Assembly (NCBI GenBank): GCA_043787975.1
Contig: JAYVUK010000017.1
Coordinates: 1-64,000, forward strand
Reading direction: 5' to 3'
Length of the DNA: 64,000 bases
DNA from: JAPLDA01 sp043787975
GTDB taxonomy: Bacteria; Bacteroidota; Bacteroidia; AKYH767-A; 2013-40CM-41-45
A model generated the notes under the pieces. That model was not told the origin of the DNA. It did no database searches and worked only from the letters and a program-made list of their open reading frames with translations. The translations under genes and the position numbers were made by a program. This document shows positions 41,221 through 49,589 of this stretch, in pieces. The first letter of the stretch is position 1, and each line of letters begins with the position of its first letter.

Positions 41221-43065
41221 ATGGCAGGAGGCAGAAATTTTTCATCACGCAAAAGCAGTGGTAGCGGGCGCGGAAGAAGCGGTGGCGCGAAAAAAACGTT
41301 TGGCAAAGGAAAACCCGGCGACCGGAAATCTTCCTCTCCGAGAGCAGGAGCAAAACCATATAGCTCAAAGCCTTATGGCAAACGGGATGACCGCGATGAA
41401 AAACCATCTTACAGCGATCGGCCGAAATCGTTTGATCGTTCTGATGACCGTAAAGATTTCAAAAAACCGTACGACAAAAAATTTTCTTCTTCAAGAGGTC
41501 CGGCAAAGCCGTATGGTAAAAGAGAAGATCGCGATGAAAAACCATACAGTCCCGATAAAAATCGGGATTCAAAATCGTTTGACCGTTCGGATGAGAGGAA
41601 AGATTTCAAAAAACCGTATGACAAAAAGTTTTCTTCCTCGAGAGGTCCCGCGAAACCCTACGGTAAACGGGATGATCGTGATGCGCGCCTGCCGTCAGGC
41701 ACGGAAAAGCCATATAACGATCGGCCGAAATCTTTTGATCGTTCTGATGACCGAAAAGATTTCAAAAAACCATACGAGAAAAAATCTTCTTCTTCACATC
41801 CGAAACCCTTTGGAAAGAGAAATGATCGTGATGACTCAAAGCCGTTCGAACGCTCCGGTGAAAAAAGGGATTTCAAAAAAACGTACGATAAAAAATTCTC
41901 TTCAAAACTTTCTACAAGAGGTACAAGAGATGACCGTGATGCGCGCCTGCCGTCAGGCACGGAAAAACCGAAAAGCGATCGTTCCGATTCTTTTGAGGGT
42001 TCAGATGACAGAACTTCTTCGAGAAGACCATTCAATAAAAATTTTGCAGACGGAAGAGCAAAGCCTCGCAAAAGAGATAGCAGCGAAGTAAAACCGGTTG
42101 AACGTGATGAAGTATTTCGTCCTACTGACGATGGAAAAGATTTTGTGAAACATGATGAACGTCCGAAACGGAAAAGAAAAGATGATGAATCATCTTCAAG
42201 CGAAAGCGCTCCGAAATGGAACCGCAAATCAGGTCATGAATTTTTTGGTGACAACAAAAAACCAAAACGGAATGACCGCGACAAACCAAGAGCAGAATCT
42301 TACAAAACAAATGATGACGGTTCCATCCGTTTGAATAAATACATTTCCAATTCCGGAATCTGTTCAAGAAGAGAAGCAGATGAACTGATTTCTGCCGGTG
42401 TTGTTTCGGTGAACGGAGAAATAATGACGGAACTTGGCTACAAAGTAAAACCAGGTGATGAAGTGAAATACAACAACGAAACACTTCGCACGGAAAAGCT
42501 GGTTTATATTCTTGTGAATAAACCGAAAGATTTTATCACAACTGTCGATGATCCGCAGGATCGCAAAACGGTGATGTGGCTCATCAAAGATGCTTGCCGT
42601 GAACGTGTGTATCCTATTGGTCGTTTGGATCGCAATACTACAGGCGTTTTATTGTTCACCAACGATGGTGATCTCGCAAAAAAATTAACGCATCCCAGTT
42701 TTGAAGTGCAGAAAATTTACCAGGCTGAATTGGATTCACCGTTGAAGCCATCCGACATGGAATCAATCAAAGCCGGATTAACGATCGAAGATGGTTTTGT
42801 AAAAGTGGATGACATTGCCTACTCATCCGTAGGAGAAGATAAATCTGTTGTTGGTGTTGAAATACATTCAGGCAGAAACAGGATCGTACGAAGAATCTTT
42901 GAACACTTTGGTTACGCTGTAAAAAAACTTGACCGCGTTTACTTCGCGGGACTTTCGAAAAAAGATTTGCCTCGTGGACGCTGGAGATTTCTCACTCCAT
43001 TGGAAGTTTCCAATCTGAAAATGATGACGGGAAATAAAAAGATGCAGAAGTATTTTGAAGCGTGA
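41221..43065 (+). CDS. RsuA/RluB-type pseudouridine synthase with long disordered N-terminal tail
   Basis: About 614 residues. The first 370 are a low-complexity, charged Arg/Lys/Asp/Ser tail built of repeats like KPYGKRDDRD and SFDRSDDRKDFKKPYDKK. From about residue 370 come the S4 domain (IRLNKYISNSGICSRREADE) and the catalytic domain with the active-site Asp in RVYPIGRLDRNTTGVLLFT. It would isomerise a uridine in rRNA. The tail contains three palindrome-derived inserts (two DARLPSGTEKP, one SPDKNRDSK). Long basic tails on RluB homologues are common in Bacteroidota; this one is extreme. Confidence 0.9.
   Translation: MAGGRNFSSRKSSGSGRGRSGGAKKTFGKGKPGDRKSSSPRAGAKPYSSKPYGKRDDRDEKPSYSDRPKSFDRSDDRKDFKKPYDKKFSSSRGPAKPYGKREDRDEKPYSPDKNRDSKSFDRSDERKDFKKPYDKKFSSSRGPAKPYGKRDDRDARLPSGTEKPYNDRPKSFDRSDDRKDFKKPYEKKSSSSHPKPFGKRNDRDDSKPFERSGEKRDFKKTYDKKFSSKLSTRGTRDDRDARLPSGTEKPKSDRSDSFEGSDDRTSSRRPFNKNFADGRAKPRKRDSSEVKPVERDEVFRPTDDGKDFVKHDERPKRKRKDDESSSSESAPKWNRKSGHEFFGDNKKPKRNDRDKPRAESYKTNDDGSIRLNKYISNSGICSRREADELISAGVVSVNGEIMTELGYKVKPGDEVKYNNETLRTEKLVYILVNKPKDFITTVDDPQDRKTVMWLIKDACRERVYPIGRLDRNTTGVLLFTNDGDLAKKLTHPSFEVQKIYQAELDSPLKPSDMESIKAGLTIEDGFVKVDDIAYSSVGEDKSVVGVEIHSGRNRIVRRIFEHFGYAVKKLDRVYFAGLSKKDLPRGRWRFLTPLEVSNLKMMTGNKKMQKYFEA
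41550..41567 (+). repeat. TCCCGATAAAAATCGGGA palindrome in the coding tail
   Basis: A perfect 7-bp inverted repeat TCCCGAT/ATCGGGA with a 4-nt loop. It encodes SPDKNRD in the disordered tail of the pseudouridine synthase. The same word begins the loop of the nadE-upstream terminator (GTCCCGATAAA). Confidence 0.75.
41681..41708 (+). repeat. Palindromic insert, copy 1, in the pseudouridine synthase tail
   Basis: GCGCGCCTGCCGTCAGGCAC contains GCCTG/CAGGC with a CCGT loop. It encodes ARLPSGTEK. An identical copy is at 41939-41966. Confidence 0.8.
41939..41966 (+). repeat. Palindromic insert, copy 2, in the pseudouridine synthase tail
   Basis: A 28-bp sequence identical to 41681-41708, in the same frame, 258 bp further on. 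It again gives DARLPSGTEKP, while the sequences around the two copies differ. Confidence 0.8.
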
Positions 43066-43070
43066 CTTTC

Positions 43071-43122
43071 AGTTCAGAGTTCTTAGTTCAAAGAACGCTC
43101 TTTGAACTAAGAACTTTGAACT
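43071..43122. repeat. AGTTCTTAGTTCAAAG inverted repeat at a convergent junction
   Basis: The left arm (43071-43094) contains AGTTCAGAGTTCTTAGTTCA and AAGA; the right arm (43099-43122) is its near-perfect inverse, loop ACGC. It sits between two convergent genes and its edge supplies part of the dnaG stop codon. The same words form the hairpin at 62318-62377. Confidence 0.85.
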
Positions 43123-45139
43123 ACTTCAGAACAACCGTTCCGAGGCTGGTAGAAATCATGGAATGAATTTCCTTGTACTCTTTTATCTTGACCATTAATT
43201 CGGTGTGATCATTTCCGGCTAAATATGCTTCGTGATTTTTCCGTTCGAGATCGAGAATAATCTGATCTAATCTTTTTTTCTTGTAGCGGTAAATGAGTCG
43301 TTCGATATTTTTTTGAATACCTGTATCCTCCAACACCGTCGGAATCTTGTGCATCTTCTCCCAATTCTCACTCAGAAAATGTCTGTGCGTCAATAGCTCG
43401 ACTGCCAGCGAACTGATCTCCGGATTCTGGCTTTGATAAAAACTTTCAGGAGCCAACGTTCCCGAATCCTTCACCATGCCGGCTATTTCATTAAAGAAAT
43501 TGACGAAGAGTTCATTCGCAATGACGAGATGATCTTTTTCAATTTCAGTAATAATGTATTCGGAAAGTTTCGATGTATGTTCTGTAATTGTTTTTTGATT
43601 CGGGTGTTCAACGGAATCAACTTCATCATAAAATTTTAGGTCGTAATTTCCATAGTTCAAAAGAACACGAACAATTTCGCGCTCCAAAAGTTCTTCCTTC
43701 ACTTCTTCATTGAGCTGATTGATCTTCATCACCTCCGGCATCAATTCATCAATATCATTAGGCGGTATCGCTTGCTTTCCGGTAGGCAGGTTTTTATTTA
43801 ACTGCGACCTACGGATTTTATTCAACTCCGTCAGCAAGATCTGTTCACTGATGTCCATCAGTGAACTGCAATGCTTCACATACGTTGCGCGAATGATCTG
43901 GTCCGGAATCTTGGCAATCGTTTCCACGATTTCCCTGATCAATCCTGCTTTACGAACAGGATCATTCTTTACTTCATCCAGCAACAGGCTCGTTTTGAAA
44001 ACAACAAAATCTTTGGAGTTCTTGCTGATGAACTCGTGCACTTCACTGTTGCTGTGCTTTCGGCTGAATGAATCCGGATCATCGCCATCAGGAAATAAAA
44101 CTACTTTTACATTCAGTCCTTCTTCAAGAATCAAATCAATTCCACGCATGGAAGCTTTAATTCCCGCCGGATCGCCGTCGTAAAGTATCGTGATGTTACT
44201 TGTATATCTCCGGATGAGACGGATCTGTTCAACAGTGAGCGACGTTCCAGCTGAAGCAACTACGTTTTCGATTTCATTCTGGTGAAGAGAAATTACATCC
44301 GTGTATCCTTCCACCAAAAAACAATTGTCGTGTTTGATGATTGCTGTCTTGGCAAAATAAATTCCATACAACACATTGCTTTTGTGATAAACTTCCGACT
44401 CCGGAGAATTGATATACTTCGCAGTCTTGTCATCCTTCTTCAAAATTCTTCCGCCGAACGCAATGATTCTTCCACTGAGGTTGTGAATCGGAAACATCAC
44501 GCGGCCACGGAAGCGATCAAGGAGCCGGGACTTTTCATCTGCAATTTCACTATTCTTTTCTGCTGACTCTTTTGCAAATGCCAGCCCGGTTTTTATTAAA
44601 AATTCTTTTTGAAAACCGGCATCCGCTGCAGCGTTGGCGAACGCATCCCATCCGTTCAACGAATATCCAAGCTGAAATTTTTTGATGATCTCATTGGAGA
44701 ATCCGCGCTCTTTAAAATATGAAAGTCCGATTGCTTTCCCTTCTTCCCGGTCAAACAGGTTTTCTGAAAAATATTTTTGTGCAAATGCATTCAGCACCAA
44801 CATGCTTTCTTTTTCATCGCGAAGTATGTTTTCTTCAGGCGATGAAATCTCTTCTTCTATTTCGATGTTGTATTTTTTGGCGAGATAACGCAACGCATCC
44901 GGGTACGTGGAATGCTCGTGTTCCATGATAAAGTTCACAGCCGTTCCGCCTTTACCACAACCAAAGCATTTAAAAATATTCCGCGCCGGATTTACATTGA
45001 ACGATGGAGTTTTTTCATTGTGAAAAGGACACAAGCCAAGCAGGTTAACTCCACGCTTTTTCAACGGAACAAAATCACCCACCACGTCTTCAATACGTGC
45101 TGTGTCAAATATCTTATCGATCGTTTCTTTCTTAATCAT
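43121..45139 (-). CDS. dnaG: DNA primase
   Basis: A 672-residue replication primase that makes RNA primers for DnaB-coupled synthesis. The zinc finger is LCPFHNEKTPSF with C37, H40, C58 and C61 (IFKCFGCGKGG). The catalytic core has LGYSLNGWDAF, GRVMFPIHNLSGRIIAFGGR and the Toprim motifs FLVEGYTDVISLHQ and TILYDGDPAGIKA. A palindrome-derived peptide NLPTGKQA (about residues 450-457) lies in the linker to the helicase-binding C-terminal domain. The frame overlaps the upstream hydrolase gene by eight bases. Confidence 0.96.
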   Translation of the reverse strand: MIKKETIDKIFDTARIEDVVGDFVPLKKRGVNLLGLCPFHNEKTPSFNVNPARNIFKCFGCGKGGTAVNFIMEHEHSTYPDALRYLAKKYNIEIEEEISSPEENILRDEKESMLVLNAFAQKYFSENLFDREEGKAIGLSYFKERGFSNEIIKKFQLGYSLNGWDAFANAAADAGFQKEFLIKTGLAFAKESAEKNSEIADEKSRLLDRFRGRVMFPIHNLSGRIIAFGGRILKKDDKTAKYINSPESEVYHKSNVLYGIYFAKTAIIKHDNCFLVEGYTDVISLHQNEIENVVASAGTSLTVEQIRLIRRYTSNITILYDGDPAGIKASMRGIDLILEEGLNVKVVLFPDGDDPDSFSRKHSNSEVHEFISKNSKDFVVFKTSLLLDEVKNDPVRKAGLIREIVETIAKIPDQIIRATYVKHCSSLMDISEQILLTELNKIRRSQLNKNLPTGKQAIPPNDIDELMPEVMKINQLNEEVKEELLEREIVRVLLNYGNYDLKFYDEVDSVEHPNQKTITEHTSKLSEYIITEIEKDHLVIANELFVNFFNEIAGMVKDSGTLAPESFYQSQNPEISSLAVELLTHRHFLSENWEKMHKIPTVLEDTGIQKNIERLIYRYKKKRLDQIILDLERKNHEAYLAGNDHTELMVKIKEYKEIHSMISTSLGTVVLK
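43770..43791 (-). repeat. Palindromic repeat in the dnaG linker
   Basis: CTTGCTTTCCGGTAGGCAGG is an imperfect palindrome (pairing holds with G-T pairs). In the dnaG frame it encodes LPTGKQA. This peptide is a recognisable product of palindromic repeats scattered through Bacteroidota genomes, where the unmutated word is CCTGCC...GGCAGG. Confidence 0.8.
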
Positions 45140-46133
45140 TCCGGCTCAAGGCTAATTTCTTAAATCGCGTGTCTTTGGGTTTCCGTGGGACTGTATTGAG
45201 GATAAACTCCGCGATTTTGTTGTAGTATTCTTCTCCACCATGCTGTTCAATGGTATTGTGTTTTGCATTCTTTACCAAAATTAGATTTTTTTCTTTAGCT
45301 CCTGACGAATCATACATGGAATATGTATTTCTTGGAGAAATAATTTCATCGTTACTTCCGCAAATGAACAAGGTGGGAATGGTTACATATTTAATAATCT
45401 CGGAAAGATCCAGATCAATCAATTCATACTGAAGACGATCTTCCAATTCCCGCTCCAACACGCTGTGTAAAATAAAAGCTGTACCACCCCATTTTCGCTT
45501 TGAATAATCTTCGACATAATCCGCAAAATTTGCAAATGCATTCTGGAGAATCAGCACATCGCCCCGCCCGTCAAGACTTGCGTTTTGAATTGCAATGGCA
45601 GCACCAATGCCTGCACCGAAAACAGCAATGTGATTTGTTTCTGGTTTCTTCAGCAGGCTGTCAAAAATTATTTTAACGTCTGATGCTGCCACAATGCCAG
45701 TTGTAAATTCATCTCCTTCACTATTCCCGTGTGCACGCATGTCGACAACACACACGTTCAGGTCACGATCATTCATTTGTTTTATAAAATTCAGGTAGTT
45801 GATTTTACTTTCACTCAGATCATGAATGATGAGTAATGTATTTGATTCGGCTTCACCGGTTGTCACATACCATCCGCGCAGCAGAAGTCCGTCAGCGGTT
45901 TTCACATCAAAGTTTTCATACTTCATTCCAAGAGAAGCCGGATTGAAAAATGCCTGAACGGATTTTCCTGTTACCTTATTAATATTTTTCTCCACTTCAT
46001 ATTTGACATACAACGAATCAACACGATTCGGGTAGATCAGTTCAGGAGTGATGAAAACTCTGCAGAGAAAAATAAACGCAGCAAAGAGCAGCAGCAGAGA
46101 GGCGATGGAATAAAACAATTTGTTCAGGCTCAT
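45132..46133 (-). CDS. Alpha/beta hydrolase-fold protein lacking the nucleophile serine
   Basis: A 333-residue protein with an N-terminal membrane anchor (SIASLLLLFAAFIFLCRVF) and an alpha/beta-hydrolase body: oxyanion strand LLIIHDLSESK, VVDMRAHGNSEGDE, and the late acid and His in FICGSNDEIISP and VKNAKHNTIEQHGG. The nucleophile elbow, normally GxSxG, reads G173-A-G-I-G177, so the serine is a glycine. The protein may be inactive or act as a binding protein. It overlaps dnaG by eight bases and is coexpressed with it. Confidence 0.8.
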   Translation of the reverse strand: MSLNKLFYSIASLLLLFAAFIFLCRVFITPELIYPNRVDSLYVKYEVEKNINKVTGKSVQAFFNPASLGMKYENFDVKTADGLLLRGWYVTTGEAESNTLLIIHDLSESKINYLNFIKQMNDRDLNVCVVDMRAHGNSEGDEFTTGIVAASDVKIIFDSLLKKPETNHIAVFGAGIGAAIAIQNASLDGRGDVLILQNAFANFADYVEDYSKRKWGGTAFILHSVLERELEDRLQYELIDLDLSEIIKYVTIPTLFICGSNDEIISPRNTYSMYDSSGAKEKNLILVKNAKHNTIEQHGGEEYYNKIAEFILNTVPRKPKDTRFKKLALSRND

Positions 46134-46248
46134 AGCGCAGCTATAAATTATCCCCCCGAGAATAAAAGTAGAAATTTTTTTTAATACGCAAATTTTGTCG
46201 TGATAAAAAACAACAAGACTGTCAAAATGTGTGAGCTATAAAAGCCTT

Positions 46249-47232
46249 TCAATACTGGCGTTCGGTGGTAAACATCACCAACTCCTTCAATTTTTCCTTG
46301 TAAATCGAATCGGGAAAGTGATCTAAAATCTGAAAAGCTTTTTCCTCGTATTCTTTCATTCTGGAAATGGAATATTCCAACCCTCCGCTGTTCTTTACGA
46401 TGGAAATCACTTCTTTCACCTTTGCATCTTCCGTGTTGTGATTCTTGACAATGTTAATGATGTGACGTTTCGCACTCCGGTCAGATTTATTCAACGTGTA
46501 AATTAGCGGCAGTGTCATTTTACTTTCCTTGATATCAATTCCTGTCGGCTTGCCGATAATTCCATCCGGTCCATAATCGAATAAGTCATCTTTCACCTGG
46601 AAAGCGATGCCGATGTATTCACCAAACTGGTGCATCTGTTTCACGACCTCATCGTTTGCGCCTGCAGAACTTGCTCCGCACGCGCAACAGGAAGCTATGA
46701 GCGATGCCGTTTTCTGCCGGATGATTTCAAAATAAACAGCTTCGCTGATGTCGAGTTTGCGTGCTTTTTCTATCTGCAACAATTCTCCTTCACTCATCAC
46801 CTTCACCGCTTCGCTTACAATCCTCAGCAGTTCATGGTCTTTGTTTTCGACAGAGAGCAACAAGCCTTTGCTCAATAAATAATCACCAACAAGCACTGCG
46901 ATTTTATTTTTCCAAAGAGCATTCAAAGAAAAAAATCCTCTTCGCTCATTTGAATCATCGACCACATCATCATGCACCAACGTAGCCGTATGCAACAACT
47001 CAATCAACGCTGCTGCGCGATGGCTCGCTTCGGTGATTCCTCCGCACATTCCTGCAGAAAGAAACACGAACATCGGTCGCATTTGTTTCCCTTTACGCTT
47101 CACGATGTAATGCGTGATGCGATCAAGCAACGGAACAGAACTTTTCATGGAAATCCTGAATTTTTTTTCAAATTCTTCCATGACGTCTGCAATCGGTGCT
47201 TTGATTTTCTCTAACGTGAGCGGTTTATTCAT
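46249..47232 (-). CDS. Polyprenyl diphosphate synthase
   Basis: A 327-residue trans-prenyl transferase. The first Asp-rich motif is LVHDDVVDDSNERRG and the second is AFQVKDDLFDYGPD; KRKGKQMRPMFVFLSAG precedes them. These bind the diphosphates through magnesium. It would make the long side chain of menaquinone (heptaprenyl or octaprenyl type), the usual quinone in Bacteroidota. Chain length cannot be read safely from the sequence. Confidence 0.92.
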   Translation of the reverse strand: MNKPLTLEKIKAPIADVMEEFEKKFRISMKSSVPLLDRITHYIVKRKGKQMRPMFVFLSAGMCGGITEASHRAAALIELLHTATLVHDDVVDDSNERRGFFSLNALWKNKIAVLVGDYLLSKGLLLSVENKDHELLRIVSEAVKVMSEGELLQIEKARKLDISEAVYFEIIRQKTASLIASCCACGASSAGANDEVVKQMHQFGEYIGIAFQVKDDLFDYGPDGIIGKPTGIDIKESKMTLPLIYTLNKSDRSAKRHIINIVKNHNTEDAKVKEVISIVKNSGGLEYSISRMKEYEEKAFQILDHFPDSIYKEKLKELVMFTTERQY

Positions 47233-47337
47233 GACGGATTGCGAAAGTAGATGAATAATTTTAATTGTATTTGAAGAGAATTAATGTGCTGAAAGCCTAC
47301 CCTCTTGAAATTAATTTTCACCTTCTTATTATTGTTT

Positions 47338-47345
47338 TATCTTTG
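47338..47345 (+). promoter_or_regulatory. -7 box of the FAD-protein gene
   Basis: TATCTTTG fits TAnnTTTG and would start transcription near 47352. This excludes the long upstream frame and supports the TTG start at 47394. Confidence 0.4.
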
Positions 47346-47393
47346 GTATTAAACCACGGTTACCCGGGGTTCCATACAATTAACAAAAATCGC

Positions 47394-48821
47394 TTGAAAA
47401 CCGCGCCAGTCATAGTAATTATCGGAGGAGGGTTTTGCGGAACCATGACCCTTATCCAGCTTTTGCGGCAAACCAGGAACCCTTTACACATCATTCTTGT
47501 CAATAAAAATTATCCGCTTGCGAAAGGCATTGCCTACAGCACGGAAGATGAAAATCATTTGCTGAATGTGGCTGCGGGAAAGATGAGCGCTTTTCCTGAA
47601 GATCCCGATCATTTTTTGAATTGGGTAAAAAATCAGAAGTCTTTAAAGCGTTTTGTAAAAGATGAATTGTATCTCGCTTATCTGCCACGTTACATCTACG
47701 GAAATTATATTCAGGATATTCTTGATGAGTCGTTAAAGAAAAAACCCTCTTTTGTTGAGTACACTGTTTTGAATGATGGAGCCAAGGACGTTGTGCAGAC
47801 GATCAATAAATACAAGATCGTGCTTCATGCCAACAACGCGATCACGGTTGATAAAGTAATACTTGCGACAGGAAATTCATTGCCGTCACAACTTCCGATT
47901 AAAGATGACCGGTTTTATACCAGCCAGAATTATTTCGGTAATCCCTGGCATAAATCCGCCACAGAAAGTACACGACCTGATGAAACCGTTTTCATTATCG
48001 GCACCGGTTTGACCATGCTCGACACGGCGCTCAGTATTGCACGCAATGGTTTCCGGGGAAAAATAATTGCGCTTTCACGTAACGGCTTGTTGCCGTTGCA
48101 TCACAAAAGGAGAAAACCATACCTGCAAATCCTCGATGACCTGAAACCGCCATACCGGCTTCAGCAGTTGTATGAAATCTATTTCAATCACATTGTGCAG
48201 GCGGAAGCGCAAGGCAATCCAGCGGAAGCGCTGATGGATGCCATCCGTCCAAGGATACAGGAAATCTGGATGGGACTCAGCATTCCTGAAAAAATTCAGT
48301 TCATGACGCACATCAAACACTTTTGGAATGTGACACGACACCGCGCTGCCAAAGAAGTGCATGATGCTATTTCCATATTGCGAGAAAAAAATATCCTGGA
48401 TGTGATGGCGGGCCGTTTAATCTCCATGACAGAAACGGGAAATGATATTGAAGTAATTTTTCGTGAAAAGAAAACGTTGAAGAACAGAATTATTAAAGTG
48501 AATCGTATCATCAATTGCACAGGTCCTGAAACAGATATTACCAAAGTAAACGATCCGTTTATTAAAAATCTTTTGAAACGCGGTTTTATTGTTCCTGATG
48601 AATTAAAGCTCGGAGTGAATGCCTTGCCTGACGGAACCATCATTCACAAGGACAACAGCTTGTCTTCTTTTCTCTTTACGATTGGAACCAACCTGAAAGG
48701 AATTCTTTGGGAAAGCACTGCCGTACCTGAACTGCGTTTACAAGCGCAACAACTTGCTTCGGAATTGGTGAGGCAACTATTTTCAGAAAAAAAAAGTAAG
48801 GGAAAGAAAATACGGGCTTAG
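47394..48821 (+). CDS. FAD/NAD(P)-binding protein (NAD_binding_9 family)
   Basis: A flavoprotein of about 475 residues. From the TTG at 47394 it begins MKTAPVIVIIGGGFCGTMTL, an FAD dinucleotide-binding fold with GGGFCG. A second dinucleotide-binding site is FIIGTGLTMLDTALSIAR. Other landmarks are HLLNVAAGKMSAFPEDPDHF and a late INCTGPETDIT. This family includes putative monooxygenases and oxidoreductases with unknown substrates. The frame is open a further 43 codons upstream, but the -7 box at 47338 lies inside that part. Confidence 0.8.
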   Translation: MKTAPVIVIIGGGFCGTMTLIQLLRQTRNPLHIILVNKNYPLAKGIAYSTEDENHLLNVAAGKMSAFPEDPDHFLNWVKNQKSLKRFVKDELYLAYLPRYIYGNYIQDILDESLKKKPSFVEYTVLNDGAKDVVQTINKYKIVLHANNAITVDKVILATGNSLPSQLPIKDDRFYTSQNYFGNPWHKSATESTRPDETVFIIGTGLTMLDTALSIARNGFRGKIIALSRNGLLPLHHKRRKPYLQILDDLKPPYRLQQLYEIYFNHIVQAEAQGNPAEALMDAIRPRIQEIWMGLSIPEKIQFMTHIKHFWNVTRHRAAKEVHDAISILREKNILDVMAGRLISMTETGNDIEVIFREKKTLKNRIIKVNRIINCTGPETDITKVNDPFIKNLLKRGFIVPDELKLGVNALPDGTIIHKDNSLSSFLFTIGTNLKGILWESTAVPELRLQAQQLASELVRQLFSEKKSKGKKIRA

Positions 48822-48836
48822 TTTTTAGGAAGCTTC

Positions 48837-49589
48837 TCAACTCTGTTTCTTCAACGCCTTAGCAAGCTTGGATGCAAAAATAAAATCATTCAACTCTTTG
48901 TGATCGGTCTTAAGAATATCCTCCGCCGTTCCTTCCCATTCCTTTTTTCCATTGTTCAGAAAAACAATTTTATCACCGATTTCGATCACGGAGTTCATGT
49001 CGTGTGTGTTCACGATGGTGGTGATGTTGTATTCTTCCGTGATTTCCTTGATGAGGTTGTCAATGACAATGGACGTTTTCGGATCAAGGCCTGAATTGGG
49101 TTCATCACAAAAAAGATATTTCGGATTCGGAGCAATGGCCCGCGCAATGGCAACACGTTTTTTCATTCCACCGCTGATTTCGGAAGGTGTGAGGCGGTTT
49201 ACATTATCAAGGTTCACTCTTTTTAAACAAAAGTTTACGCGCTCCTTTTTTTCTTCAAGACTCATGGTGGTAAACATATTGAGCGGAAACATGATGTTCT
49301 GTTCAACATTCAGTGAATCAAACAATGCACCGCCCTGGAATAACATTCCGATGTCCTGCCTGAATGGTTTCCGTTCTTTGAAGCTCAGTGAAGTAAAATT
49401 TTTTCCGTCATACAGAATTTCTCCGTTGTCCACTTCCAACAAACCCACCATGCATTTCATCAACACTGTTTTTCCGGAACCGCTGCCGCCGATCACCAGA
49501 TTATTTTTTCCTTTCTCAAACTGAAAAGAAACATCATGCAGGATCTGCCTGCCGTTAAAACTTTTTGAAATATTTTTTACCTCGATCAT
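48837..49589 (-). CDS. ABC transporter ATPase, MlaF-like
   Basis: A 250-residue ATPase with Walker A GGSGSGKTVLMKCMVGL, signature SEISGGMKKRVAIARAIAP and Walker B YLFCDEPNSGLDPKTS. The GGMKKR signature and the LDPKTS D-loop are typical of MlaF/Ttg2A, the lipid-transport ATPase of the outer-membrane asymmetry system. Its start overlaps the permease gene by four bases. No MlaD-like substrate-binding gene is next to the pair. Confidence 0.9.
   Translation of the reverse strand: MIEVKNISKSFNGRQILHDVSFQFEKGKNNLVIGGSGSGKTVLMKCMVGLLEVDNGEILYDGKNFTSLSFKERKPFRQDIGMLFQGGALFDSLNVEQNIMFPLNMFTTMSLEEKKERVNFCLKRVNLDNVNRLTPSEISGGMKKRVAIARAIAPNPKYLFCDEPNSGLDPKTSIVIDNLIKEITEEYNITTIVNTHDMNSVIEIGDKIVFLNNGKKEWEGTAEDILKTDHKELNDFIFASKLAKALKKQS

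Noticed and set aside
47265..47393. 43-codon N-terminal extension of the FAD protein
   Set aside because: It contains the predicted -7 box, and the FAD-binding fold should start near the N-terminus.
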